In this document: positions 1-7,563 of the stretch, piece after piece
How the letters are laid out: every line of letters begins with the position of its first letter
How positions within the stretch are numbered: the first letter of the stretch is position 1
Assembly: GCA_015064195.1 (NCBI GenBank)
Contig: SVSO01000047.1
Location: 1 to 15,816 of the forward strand
Direction: 5' to 3'
Source of the DNA: Oscillospiraceae bacterium
GTDB lineage: Bacteria; Bacillota_A; Clostridia; Oscillospirales; CAG-272
DNA length: 15,816 nt
Made by a program: the position numbers and the translations under genes
The notes under the pieces: model-generated
Told to the model about the DNA's origin: nothing
The model's input: only the letters and a program-made list of their open reading frames with translations
Database searches by the model: none

Positions 1-417
1 GATGCGTTCCTCGACGATCTGTCGGACGGCTATTATTACGATGCGTTCTGCGCATTTGCGGATCGGGTGGACGAATTTTTCACCATCGCCTATGAGGGCG
101 AGCCGGTGGATGTGGGTTCCTACTCCGAGCCGTTCAATGTCCCGCAGGCGGTGATCATCTCCCTCATCATCGGCATTGTGGGCGGATTTGTCTACGTGGG
201 TTCGCTGAAAAGCTCCATGACAACGGTGAAAATGGCGCAAAACGCCAAGCCGTACGTGGATGAAAACAGCCTCACGCTGACAAAACAAAGCGATCGCTTC
301 CTGTATGCCAAAACGACGCGGGTTGCCCGTAATACGAGCAGCTCCTCCGGCGGCGGAAGCAGTACCCACAGAAGCTCCTCCGGCCGTTCACACGGCGGAC
401 GAAGCGGACGGTTTTAG
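1..417 (+). CDS. TPM-domain membrane protein, C-terminal part (5' end outside window)
   Basis: The reading frame is open from base 1 and ends at TAG 415-417, giving 138 residues of a longer protein. The visible part begins with what looks like the end of a TPM (YgcG-type) domain (LSDGYYYDAF, then an acidic stretch). A single membrane segment follows at about residues 47-69. Next comes a cytoplasm-side segment with the DRFLYAKTTRVAR motif often seen in clostridial TPM proteins. The tail is low-complexity, rich in Ser, Gly, Arg and His, and ends GGRSGRF. TPM proteins with Gly/Ser-rich tails are common membrane proteins of unclear role; some are linked to membrane-protein quality control or photosystem repair in other lineages. 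No function is claimed here. A strong terminator follows 8 bases after the stop, so the gene ends its own transcription unit. The family call rests on tail and motif style only. Confidence 0.72.
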   Translation, partial: DAFLDDLSDGYYYDAFCAFADRVDEFFTIAYEGEPVDVGSYSEPFNVPQAVIISLIIGIVGGFVYVGSLKSSMTTVKMAQNAKPYVDENSLTLTKQSDRFLYAKTTRVARNTSSSSGGGSSTHRSSSGRSHGGRSGRF

Positions 418-425
418 GAGAATCT

Positions 426-461
426 GCGGCGATTCAACCGATGGTTGGATCGCCGCTTTTT
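426..461 (+). terminator. Rho-independent terminator after the TPM-domain gene
   Basis: Arms 426-439 and 443-456 pair over 14 positions (GCGGCGAT...ATCGCCGC with an inner CAACC/GGTTG and one T-G wobble) around a GAT loop. TTTTT follows at 457-461. It separates the upstream gene from the housekeeping operon. Confidence 0.9.
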
Positions 462-507
462 CATGGGAATCGCGCCTTTTTTGAAGGGATTGAAAAATAA
501 ATATAAA

Positions 508-539
508 TTTTGCGCGAAATACTGGACATCGCGCCAAAA
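508..539. promoter_or_regulatory. Imperfect inverted repeat flanking the operon -35 box (possible operator)
   Basis: TTTTGCGCGA at 508-517 is the inverse complement of TCGCGCCAAAA at 529-539 except for one missing base. The arms sit on either side of, and abut, the -35 hexamer at 523-528. A third copy of TCGCGCC lies at 470-476. The symmetry around the -35 would suit a dimeric repressor. I do not recognise the site as belonging to a known regulator, and it may be chance in a short AT-rich region. Confidence 0.35.
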
Positions 540-551
540 AAGTGGTATAAT
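523..551 (+). promoter_or_regulatory. Sigma-A promoter of the yybS-ftsH operon
   Basis: TGGACA at 523-528, a 17-base spacer, and a perfect TATAAT at 546-551 preceded by TGG (extended -10). Transcription would start near 558, giving a leader of about 43 bases before the yybS start at 601. No comparably strong promoter was seen before the epimerase gene, so this one probably serves the whole seven-gene run. Confidence 0.88.
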
Positions 552-600
552 AATATGAATAAACTGGAATAATCTGCCCTGATGGGTGGTGAGGTGTCAA

Positions 601-1725
601 TTGGATCAAAATAAACATGAATCACAGATGGAAGGACGGCGCACGTTCACTCTGCCGGCGCAGGTGATCTTCTGCATCGTCATCCTGCTGTTTTCCTTCA
701 TATCGGCGCTCAATCCGCTGGGACTTGTCGGCCTGCCCACTGCCATTCTCGCGGCGGCCATGACGGCCATGCTGGCACTCAGCTGGCAAAGCTCCCGCGC
801 AAAACTGCTCTTTCTCGTTCTGCTGTCGGTGATCCCCTTCGCCGCGGCGACGGTTTATCACGGCTCGCTCTCTCTTGCATTGGCGGCACTTTTTCCGCTG
901 GCCATGGCGCTGCCCATTTTCCTGACGGTGCGCATGGGCATGGGACGTGCGGCCTCCATCGCAGGTGCGGCGATCGGCGGAATGGTTGTCTGGCTTGCCT
1001 ATTTCGCGCTGGCCATCACCGCGGAATACGGCGCGTGCAATGCCGAAACCATCGGTCAGATGCTGGATACCGCGCTCACGCCGGTGAAAGAGATGCTCAG
1101 CCAGCTGACCTTCGAGAGCGAGAAGGGTGTGATGCCCTACTACAATGCGGAGGACATCGAGCTGCTGCTGTATTACACGAAAACACTGCTTCTTGGCGTG
1201 CTGGCGGCCATGATGCTGGTCAACGCCTACTTTGTCACGCTGGCGGCAAGGCTCATCTCCGGCATTTTTGATGTGGAAACGCTCCTCCCCATGAGCCTGC
1301 GGATCTCCATGCGCGCCACCATGACCGAGGACGGCCCGAAGCTTGACATTTCCCGCGAGCTTGTACCGTGGCGCATCGAGATCGACAGTGTGACCGCCGG
1401 CGTGTTCATCGCCGCATACGTGGTGTCACTGCTGCTCTCCTTCATGGGCGACGGCGCACTGACGCTCTACAGCGCACTCCAGAATTTGGTGGTCATTCTC
1501 GCTCCCGGCTTTCTCTACAGCGGTGCGCGGGATATCCTGCTCAGCCTGCGCGGAAGGGCATCCTTCGGCGGACTCAGCAAATTTGCGCTTATTTTCGACG
1601 CGGTTCTGATCTTCATCAACCCCTCGTCTGCTGTGACGCTGATCTCAGCGCTGGGCGTCATTGTGACCCTGCGCGAAAACCGACTGCGCCGACACAGCGA
1701 AACCAATACAGAAGGAAAGGAATGA
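601..1725 (+). CDS. yybS: YybS-family DUF2232 integral membrane protein
   Basis: This is a 374-residue protein that is almost entirely hydrophobic. Likely membrane segments lie at about residues 20-38, 42-62, 67-85, 89-109, 117-140, 191-215, 264-282, 290-308 and 326-356. A polar loop lies at about 141-190 and a short basic tail at the end. Multi-spanning DUF2232 proteins lie directly upstream of gdpP, rplI and dnaB in many Firmicutes, and that context supports the name; the molecular role of YybS is unknown. The start chosen is TTG at 601, because GAGG at 591-594 sits 6 bases ahead of it. The upstream GTG codons at 586 and 589 would overlap or precede this ribosome site. ATG 628 is possible but has no comparable site. 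The stop lies 7 bases before gdpP. Confidence 0.82.
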   Translation: MDQNKHESQMEGRRTFTLPAQVIFCIVILLFSFISALNPLGLVGLPTAILAAAMTAMLALSWQSSRAKLLFLVLLSVIPFAAATVYHGSLSLALAALFPLAMALPIFLTVRMGMGRAASIAGAAIGGMVVWLAYFALAITAEYGACNAETIGQMLDTALTPVKEMLSQLTFESEKGVMPYYNAEDIELLLYYTKTLLLGVLAAMMLVNAYFVTLAARLISGIFDVETLLPMSLRISMRATMTEDGPKLDISRELVPWRIEIDSVTAGVFIAAYVVSLLLSFMGDGALTLYSALQNLVVILAPGFLYSGARDILLSLRGRASFGGLSKFALIFDAVLIFINPSSAVTLISALGVIVTLRENRLRRHSETNTEGKE

Positions 1726-1732
1726 ATCCGGC

Positions 1733-3769
1733 TTGAAGCACAAGCATGAATCGAAGCCAAGGAGCTTCTCCTACCGTGTCATTCTGACGACGGTACTCGC
1801 GGTTCTGTTTTTTATTGTCTATGCACTGATCCTGCGCTACTCCAAGCTTGATGCGCTCATCGTGGGCGCGATCATGATCGTCTGCTTTTTATTCACCGAG
1901 CTTCTTATCCTCAAGCTGTACGGATTTTTCAGCTTCCGGATCATCGGCCCGGATGATGAAAAGCTCTCCCCCATCCTCGGCAATATTACCCTCGATTTTA
2001 TCTTGAAGCTCTACCTTCCCGTGGTCATCTGCGACGAATCGGGCAGGATCATCTGGTACAACAACGCCTTCACCAAGGCGGCAAATCCCCGAGAGGTGCT
2101 GTATACCAAGTATATCGACACCATCGCGGAGGTAACGGTGGATGCCATCCTCGGCGATACCGTCACCGCGCCGGAGGATACCCAGTCGGAGGACGGCGTG
2201 GAAGCGGTGGCCTATGATCGGGTGTTCCGCATCAAGGGCTACAAGATCGTTTCCCAGGGCAAAAATTACATCATCACCGTATGGAATGAGCGCACAGAGC
2301 TTCGCTCGCTGGCGAAAAAGCTGGCGGATGAGGAAACGATCATCGCCTATGTGATGATCGACAATCTGGACGAGCTGATGCAGTTCGTGCAGGAGAAATA
2401 CCGTTCCGCATCGGCGGAAGTGGAAGCCATCCTGAAAAAATGGGCGGATTCCGTGGGCGGCATTCTCAAGGAATACGAGCGCGACAAGTTCATCTTCCTC
2501 TTTGAAGCCCGGTATCTGGACGAATTCATCGAGAAAAAATTCGACGTACTGGACAGAATCCGCGAGGTGCGCATCGGCGAGGGCAGTATGCCTGTCACCG
2601 TATCCATCGGTATTTCCCGCGTCAAAGGTTCGCTTGCCGATAAGGATCACGATGCCCACGCCTCCCTGGATCTGGCACTCCAGCGCGGCGGCGATCAGGT
2701 GGTCGTCAAGAATGCTCACAATACGGAATTCTACGGCGGCCGCACCAAGACCGTCCAGAAGCGCACCAAGGTTCGCGCCCGTGTCATCGCCAATCAGCTG
2801 TCGCTCTCCATGGCAAAGGCCAGCAATGTGCTCATCATGGGCCACCGCAATCCGGACTACGACTCCATCGGCGCCTGCATCGGTATTGCGAGACTGGCCA
2901 TGTTCTGCGGCGTGAAGGCAAACATCGTGGTCAACCGCGAGGATGCCAATATCAAGCCCGCGCTGTCGAGAGTGGCCGCACTGCCCGAATATGCGAGCAT
3001 TTTCGTGGACAGCATCACGGGTCAGGACATGATCCATTCGGACACGCTGCTGGTCATCGTGGACGTGAACAATCCCGCACAGTTTGAATCCCCCGACATT
3101 GCGGAGAATGTGGGACTGGTGGCCATCATCGACCATCACCGCAAGACAGGCGATTATCGCCGTGAGCCGGTGATCTCCTATATCGAGCCGTCCGCATCGT
3201 CGGCCAGCGAGCTGGTGTCGGAGATGCTGGAGCAGGCACTTCCCATGGGCAGTCTCCATCGGGAGGAGGCCGATGTGCTGTATGCCGGAATGCTCCTCGA
3301 TACCAAGCAGTTCTCCCGCAACACCGGTGTGCGCACCTTCAGTGCCGCGCTCTATCTGCGCTCGGAAGGGGCAAGCCCCTCCGAGGTTCAGCTCTTCTTC
3401 AAATCCGGGCTGGACGACTTCATGCGGGAAGCGAGATTTACCATGAACGTCATCACCTACCGTCAGATCTTCGCCATTTCCATGAGCGATTCCGACGGTG
3501 AGGCGGCCGACCGCATCGCGGCGGCAAAGGCGGCGGATAAGCTGCTCAGCGTATCCGGCGTCATGGCCAGCTTCGCGCTGGTGCAGATCGACGGCAGCGT
3601 GCATATTTCCGCGCGCTCCGCAGGCAATGTCAATGTACAGCTGATCCTCGAAAAAATCGGCGGCGGCGGTTATTACGAATCGGCGGGCGCACTGCTCCGC
3701 GATTCCTCCATGACCGCGGCGCTGACCAGCCTCAAGGACGCCATTGACGATTATATGAAGAAAAACTAA
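1733..3769 (+). CDS. gdpP: Cyclic-di-AMP phosphodiesterase GdpP (DHH/DHHA1)
   Basis: A 678-residue membrane-anchored enzyme that hydrolyses the second messenger c-di-AMP to pApA, which affects potassium and wall homeostasis. Domains in order: two membrane helices (about 14-36 and 40-64), a PAS-like region (about 90-185), and a degenerate GGDEF domain (about 200-335). In the last, RDKFIFLFE at 250-258 replaces the GGDEF motif while SIGIS at 291-295 is kept. Then come DHH (about 360-530) and DHHA1 (about 575-670). Metal-binding motifs are intact: GHRNPDYDS at 370-378, VDVNNP at 443-448, DHH at 467-469, and MLLDTKQF with D523. The DHHA1 [11 protein letters not shown] spans 643-653. The TTG start is 7 bases after yybS. 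GGAAAGG at 1714-1720 lies an unusually long 12 bases upstream, and no other start occurs before Met48, which lies inside the second helix. Full length and apparently active. Confidence 0.96.
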   Translation: MKHKHESKPRSFSYRVILTTVLAVLFFIVYALILRYSKLDALIVGAIMIVCFLFTELLILKLYGFFSFRIIGPDDEKLSPILGNITLDFILKLYLPVVICDESGRIIWYNNAFTKAANPREVLYTKYIDTIAEVTVDAILGDTVTAPEDTQSEDGVEAVAYDRVFRIKGYKIVSQGKNYIITVWNERTELRSLAKKLADEETIIAYVMIDNLDELMQFVQEKYRSASAEVEAILKKWADSVGGILKEYERDKFIFLFEARYLDEFIEKKFDVLDRIREVRIGEGSMPVTVSIGISRVKGSLADKDHDAHASLDLALQRGGDQVVVKNAHNTEFYGGRTKTVQKRTKVRARVIANQLSLSMAKASNVLIMGHRNPDYDSIGACIGIARLAMFCGVKANIVVNREDANIKPALSRVAALPEYASIFVDSITGQDMIHSDTLLVIVDVNNPAQFESPDIAENVGLVAIIDHHRKTGDYRREPVISYIEPSASSASELVSEMLEQALPMGSLHREEADVLYAGMLLDTKQFSRNTGVRTFSAALYLRSEGASPSEVQLFFKSGLDDFMREARFTMNVITYRQIFAISMSDSDGEAADRIAAAKAADKLLSVSGVMASFALVQIDGSVHISARSAGNVNVQLILEKIGGGGYYESAGALLRDSSMTAALTSLKDAIDDYMKKN

Positions 3770-3788
3770 CCATTACAAGGAGAAAAAA

Positions 3789-4238
3789 ATGAAAGTTGTA
3801 CTCACACAGGATGTAAAAGCACAGGGCAAGAAGGGACAGCTCGTTGAGGTGTCCGACGGATACGCACGCAATTTCCTGCTCCCCAAGGGACTTGCCATCA
3901 TCGCTGACAGCAAGGCGATGAATGAGATCAAGGGCCGCGAGGAGTCAGAGAAGCACAAGAAGGCAGTGGAGCTTCAGAATGCCAAGGATACCGCGGCAAA
4001 GCTGGAGACCGTTTCCGTAAAATTCACCTGCAAATCCGGTGCGGACGGCAGAATCTACGGCTCTGTCACCACCAAGGAAATTTCCGAAGCTCTCAAGGCT
4101 CAGCACAACATTCTCGTTGACAAGCGTAAGATCCAGCTTCCCGAATCCCTCAAGACCTTCGGCACCCATCAGGTAGATGTAAAGCTGCACACCGAGGTTT
4201 TGGGTAAGATCAACGTGGTCATCGCCGAAGAAAAATAA
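3789..4238 (+). CDS. rplI: 50S ribosomal protein bL9
   Basis: A 149-residue protein, the usual length for bL9, which binds 23S rRNA domain V near the L1 stalk and helps limit frameshifting. The N-terminal domain is canonical: [16 protein letters not shown], then [16 protein letters not shown] within the first 36 residues. A charged connecting helix spans about 43-73. The C-terminal domain (about 75-149) carries [16 protein letters not shown] and [10 protein letters not shown]. The ATG is preceded by AAGGAG at 3777-3782. It lies 19 bases after gdpP and 3 bases before dnaB. The gdpP-rplI-dnaB order is the common Firmicutes arrangement, unlike the rpsF-rpsR-rplI order of proteobacteria. Confidence 0.98.
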   Translation: MKVVLTQDVKAQGKKGQLVEVSDGYARNFLLPKGLAIIADSKAMNEIKGREESEKHKKAVELQNAKDTAAKLETVSVKFTCKSGADGRIYGSVTTKEISEALKAQHNILVDKRKIQLPESLKTFGTHQVDVKLHTEVLGKINVVIAEEK

Positions 4239-4241
4239 ATC

Positions 4242-5579
4242 ATGGCGGAGAACGATTTCCAAAGAAAGCTGCCGGCTCACCTTGAGGCGGAGCAGGCACT
4301 GCTCGGCTCGATCCTCATCGATCCCAAATGCCTGAACGAGGTTGCGGGAATCATCAAGGTAGAGGATTTCTACTTCGAGCATCACGCGGATATCTATCTC
4401 GTCATGCAGGAGATGTACCTGAAAAATCAGGACATCGACGCGGTGACGCTCATCGATGCGCTGGTCAGACACGGCGTATACGATGAATCCACCAGCAAAT
4501 CCTACATCAAGCTGATCATCGATGTGGTGCCGGATGTGGCCAACGTCAAGGATTACGCCAAGATCGTCAAGGATAAAAGCAAGCTGCGCGCCCTCATTTC
4601 GGCAGCCGGCGAGATCACCGAATCCGCCTATGCCGCCGAGGATGACGTGGATCACATCATCGGCAACGCGGAGCAGCTGGTGTTCGACATTTCCGCCAGC
4701 AATGTGCAGAAGGGCTTCGTCCACATCCGCGACTCCCTCATCTCCGTCTACGAGCATCTGCATCTTCTGCAGACCAACCGGGAGGAGACGATGGGTACGC
4801 CCACGGGCTTCGGCGATCTGGATAATGTGCTGGTGGGCATGGGAAAAGGCGATTTCATCATCGTCGGCGCACGTCCCGGCGTGGGCAAAACCTCCTTCAC
4901 GCTGAACATTGCGTCCAATGTGGCGAAAAACACCAAAAAAGCGGTCTGCGTATTTTCGCTGGAAATGTCTGCCGATCAGCTGGTGTCCCGTATGCTGTCC
5001 AGTGAAGCGCTGGTGGATTCTCACAACATCCGCTCCGGTGAGCTGACGGACGAGGACTGGGACAAGCTGGCTCATGCATCGGCCAATCTGTCCGAATGCG
5101 ACATCTGGATCGACGACACCACCGGCATCACGGCGACGGCGATGAAGGCAAAGCTCCGCCGTGTCAAAAATCTGGGCCTTGTGGTCATCGACTATCTCCA
5201 GCTCATGCAGTGCGACCGCAGGATCGACAATCGCGTACTGGAGGTTGCGGATATCTCGCGAAATCTGAAAATTCTGGCAAAAGAGCTGCAGATCCCGATC
5301 ATCTGCTGTGCTCAGCTTTCCCGAAGCCCGGAATCCCGCACGGATAAGACACCGATGCTGTCTGACCTGCGCGACTCCGGTGCCATTGAGCAGGACGCGG
5401 ACATGATCATGTTCCTGTCCCGCGACTATTACAACACCGACCCGGACAAGCAGAACGTGGCGGATGTCATCATCGCGAAAAACCGTCACGGCTCCACGGG
5501 AAAAGTCACCATGGGCTGGTTCGGTCAGTTCACGAAGTTCACATCCCTTGCACCCGAGGAGGGAGCGCCGCCCATGTAA
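4242..5579 (+). CDS. dnaB: Replicative DNA helicase DnaB (DnaC of B. subtilis)
   Basis: A 445-residue hexameric helicase that unwinds the fork and recruits primase. The N-terminal primase-interaction domain spans about 10-110 (LEAEQALLGSIL at 14-25), followed by a linker helix and a RecA-like motor from about 185. Visible motor motifs are Walker A GARPGVGKTS at 209-218 (K216, T217), the catalytic Glu in SLEMS (E241), Walker B LVVIDYLQLM at 313-322 (D317), AQLSR at 357-361, DLRDSGAIEQDAD at 375-387, and AKNRHGSTG at 412-420. There is no intein and the length is normal. The ATG is only 3 bases after rplI, with a weak GAAGAA upstream, so translation may be coupled to rplI. In E. coli the gene is dnaB; in B. 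subtilis the orthologue is called dnaC. Confidence 0.98.
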   Translation: MAENDFQRKLPAHLEAEQALLGSILIDPKCLNEVAGIIKVEDFYFEHHADIYLVMQEMYLKNQDIDAVTLIDALVRHGVYDESTSKSYIKLIIDVVPDVANVKDYAKIVKDKSKLRALISAAGEITESAYAAEDDVDHIIGNAEQLVFDISASNVQKGFVHIRDSLISVYEHLHLLQTNREETMGTPTGFGDLDNVLVGMGKGDFIIVGARPGVGKTSFTLNIASNVAKNTKKAVCVFSLEMSADQLVSRMLSSEALVDSHNIRSGELTDEDWDKLAHASANLSECDIWIDDTTGITATAMKAKLRRVKNLGLVVIDYLQLMQCDRRIDNRVLEVADISRNLKILAKELQIPIICCAQLSRSPESRTDKTPMLSDLRDSGAIEQDADMIMFLSRDYYNTDPDKQNVADVIIAKNRHGSTGKVTMGWFGQFTKFTSLAPEEGAPPM

Positions 5580-5591
5580 GCGGCCGAAAGT

Positions 5592-6980
5592 ATGGCAAAA
5601 TCAGGCAAAAAACAGCTGATGGATTCCCTTTGCCGCATCTTGTCAGAGCGGCCCATCGCCGGCATTCTCGTCGGTTATTCCGGCGGCGCGGATTCGTCGG
5701 CACTTCTGCGGCTTCTGTGGGAATATTGCTCAAAACGCGGCATCTATCTGTGCGCCGTTCACGTCCATCACGGCATCCGCGGCACGGAGGCTGATCGTGA
5801 TGCGGCATTCTGCAAGGCGCAGTGTGAGCATCTCAGCGTGGATTTTTTCTGCGAATATGCGGATGTTCCGACACTGGCAAAAGAATCGGGGCGGGGCATT
5901 GAGGAAACGGCGCGGGACTGCCGCTATGCGGCATTTGCAAAAATTGCCGCCGCAGACGCGCGCATTTCTCACATCGCCACGGCCCACAATGCGGACGATC
6001 AGGCGGAGACAGTGCTGCTCCATCTCATCCGCGGCTGCGGCATCGACGGACTTTGCGGCATTCCCACAGAGCGCACACTTGACGGCGTGACGGTCATCCG
6101 TCCGCTCATCGGAGTTTCAAAGTGCGACATTGTGGGATATTGTGCGGAAAATCGCATAGAATATATACTTGACAGCACCAATTCGGATACGGCCTATGCC
6201 CGCAATTTTGTCCGGCATGAGCTGCTGCCCGGCATTCTGCACCTCAATCCGTCGGCACTGACGGCGATTTCCCGCATGACGGCGGCACTTTCCGAGGACA
6301 GCGAATATCTTGCATCGGAGGCGGCGGCATTTTTCGCGGAAAATGTGCGGGAGAATGCCATCGATGCGGCGGTGCTTGCCCATGCACCGCGCCCAATTGC
6401 GGCACGGACGGTGGCTATGCTGTTCGCGCAGCTGTCGGAGAAAATGCCGGAGCGCGTCCACATCGACGCAGTTCTGGCGCTGGCATCGGCGGAGAACGGC
6501 GCGTCTGTCTCACTGCCCGACGGGATCACGGCGACAAAGCACAACGGCACGCTGCGTCTGTCGCGGGAAACGACCGCATCCCCCTTCTGCTATCCGCTGA
6601 AGCCCGGCATCAACCGCTTTTCCGAGCCGGATTTTGCCGTTTATCTGACAAAACGCGGGGCTTCCGGAGCGGATTTTAAAAAAGATAACGAATACCTGAA
6701 AAATATTTACAAATTATCAATACACACATCGGTAAATTCTGCTAAAATTAAAGGTGAGCTTTTTGTGCGCTCCCGCATGGATGGTGACGCATATCGGTAC
6801 GGCGGCATGACCCGCCGGATCAAAAAGCTCTGCAACGACAGAGGACTGTCGGCGGTCATGCGGGCGCACCTTCCCATGATTTGCGACGGCGACGGCATTC
6901 TGTGGGTGCCCGGCTTCGGAACAGCTGACCGCGTATGCGGCGGCGAAGAACTGCTTGACATGATTTATTATTATAACTGA
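5592..6980 (+). CDS. tilS: tRNA(Ile)-lysidine synthetase TilS
   Basis: A 462-residue cytoplasmic enzyme that uses ATP and lysine to convert C34 of the CAU-anticodon tRNA-Ile to lysidine, giving AUA reading. The PP-loop ATP-binding motif SGGADSS is at 30-36. Other family motifs are VHVHHGIRG (57-64 region), GRGIEETARDCRYAAFA at 100-116, ATAHNADDQAETVLLHLIRG from 129, RPLIGVSK at 170-177, and STNSDTAYARNFVRH at 195-209. A C-terminal TilS_C domain covers about 388-458 (RMDGDAYRYGG). The ATG is 12 bases after dnaB and has only a weak ribosome site (GAAAG), suggesting coupling. A markedly AT-rich patch lies inside the gene at about 6663-6755, before the C-terminal domain. It encodes a Lys/Asn/Ile-rich linker and may hold an internal promoter. 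Confidence 0.95.
   Translation: MAKSGKKQLMDSLCRILSERPIAGILVGYSGGADSSALLRLLWEYCSKRGIYLCAVHVHHGIRGTEADRDAAFCKAQCEHLSVDFFCEYADVPTLAKESGRGIEETARDCRYAAFAKIAAADARISHIATAHNADDQAETVLLHLIRGCGIDGLCGIPTERTLDGVTVIRPLIGVSKCDIVGYCAENRIEYILDSTNSDTAYARNFVRHELLPGILHLNPSALTAISRMTAALSEDSEYLASEAAAFFAENVRENAIDAAVLAHAPRPIAARTVAMLFAQLSEKMPERVHIDAVLALASAENGASVSLPDGITATKHNGTLRLSRETTASPFCYPLKPGINRFSEPDFAVYLTKRGASGADFKKDNEYLKNIYKLSIHTSVNSAKIKGELFVRSRMDGDAYRYGGMTRRIKKLCNDRGLSAVMRAHLPMICDGDGILWVPGFGTADRVCGGEELLDMIYYYN
6721..6748 (+). promoter_or_regulatory. Possible internal promoter for hpt-ftsH inside tilS
   Basis: TGC followed by TAAAAT at 6740-6748 forms an extended -10 with one mismatch. TACACA at 6721-6726 lies 16 bases upstream as a poor -35 (four of six consensus bases). 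It sits in an AT-rich patch within a GC-rich gene, about 240 bases ahead of hpt. Such a site could uncouple hpt-ftsH from the ribosomal and replication genes. The evidence is composition and one hexamer only. Confidence 0.25.
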
Positions 6981-6988
6981 GGTACGCA

Positions 6989-7531
6989 ATGATTAACGAA
7001 GTAGAAAAAATACTGGTATCGGAGGCGGAGATCGATGAGATCGTGACCCGCATCGCCGCAGAGGTGAGCCGGGACTACGAAGGTCGGCGTCTGGTGCTTC
7101 TCTGCATTCTCAAAGGCTCAGTGGTATTCATGGGCGATCTGATGAAAAAGATCACCATTCCCGTGGAGATCGACTTCATGAAGGTATCCTCCTACGGAAG
7201 CGGAACCGCCACCAGCGGTACGGTGAATCTTATCCTCGACCTTCACAGGAACGATCTGGCAGAGTCGGATATCCTCATCGTGGAGGACATCATTGACAGC
7301 GGACGCACCCTGTCCTATCTGGTGAATTATCTGAGGCTCAAGGGCGCACGCAGTGTGAAGACCGTTACCATGCTGGATAAGCCCGACCGCCGTCAGGTGA
7401 AATTCACGCCGGATTACTGCGGCAAGGTGATCCCCGACGAATTCGTGGTGGGCTACGGACTTGATTACGCGGAAAAATATCGGGCACTGCCGTACATAGG
7501 CATCCTGAAGCCCGAAGTGTACCAGGCATAA
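6989..7531 (+). CDS. hpt: Hypoxanthine(-guanine) phosphoribosyltransferase
   Basis: A 180-residue purine-salvage enzyme that joins hypoxanthine or guanine to PRPP to make IMP or GMP. The fold is the typical type I phosphoribosyltransferase: LKGS at 41-44 (pyrophosphate loop), SSYGSGT at 67-73 (flexible loop), the PRPP signature VEDIIDSGRT at 98-107, DKPDRR at 130-135, and the base-binding FVVGYGLDY at 152-160. The start is ATG 8 bases after the tilS stop, with GAGGT at 6979-6983 overlapping that stop. The tilS-hpt-ftsH order is conserved in Firmicutes. In B. subtilis the TilS and HprT proteins have been reported to act together on ftsH expression, which would fit this arrangement but cannot be seen here. 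Confidence 0.96.
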   Translation: MINEVEKILVSEAEIDEIVTRIAAEVSRDYEGRRLVLLCILKGSVVFMGDLMKKITIPVEIDFMKVSSYGSGTATSGTVNLILDLHRNDLAESDILIVEDIIDSGRTLSYLVNYLRLKGARSVKTVTMLDKPDRRQVKFTPDYCGKVIPDEFVVGYGLDYAEKYRALPYIGILKPEVYQA

Positions 7532-7563
7532 ATACCGGCAAATCCATAGTTACGAGGTAAGCA

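Noticed and set aside
586..600. Upstream GTG start for yybS
   Set aside because: The GTG codons lie before or within the GAGG ribosome site that serves TTG 601, and nothing suitable precedes them.
418..600. Riboswitch or small gene between the TPM gene and yybS
   Set aside because: The leader after the promoter is only about 43 bases, and the rest is explained by a terminator, inverted repeat and promoter. No start codon with a ribosome site opens a usable frame.
1889..3604. Long minus-strand open frame opposite gdpP (571 codons)
   Set aside because: It lies wholly within a gene with intact GdpP motifs. Long antisense frames are a by-product of GC-rich codon use, and its product has no recognisable domain.
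3945..5489. Long minus-strand open frame opposite rplI and dnaB
   Set aside because: It covers two conserved genes on the other strand, and the His/Val/Asp-rich product shows no family features.
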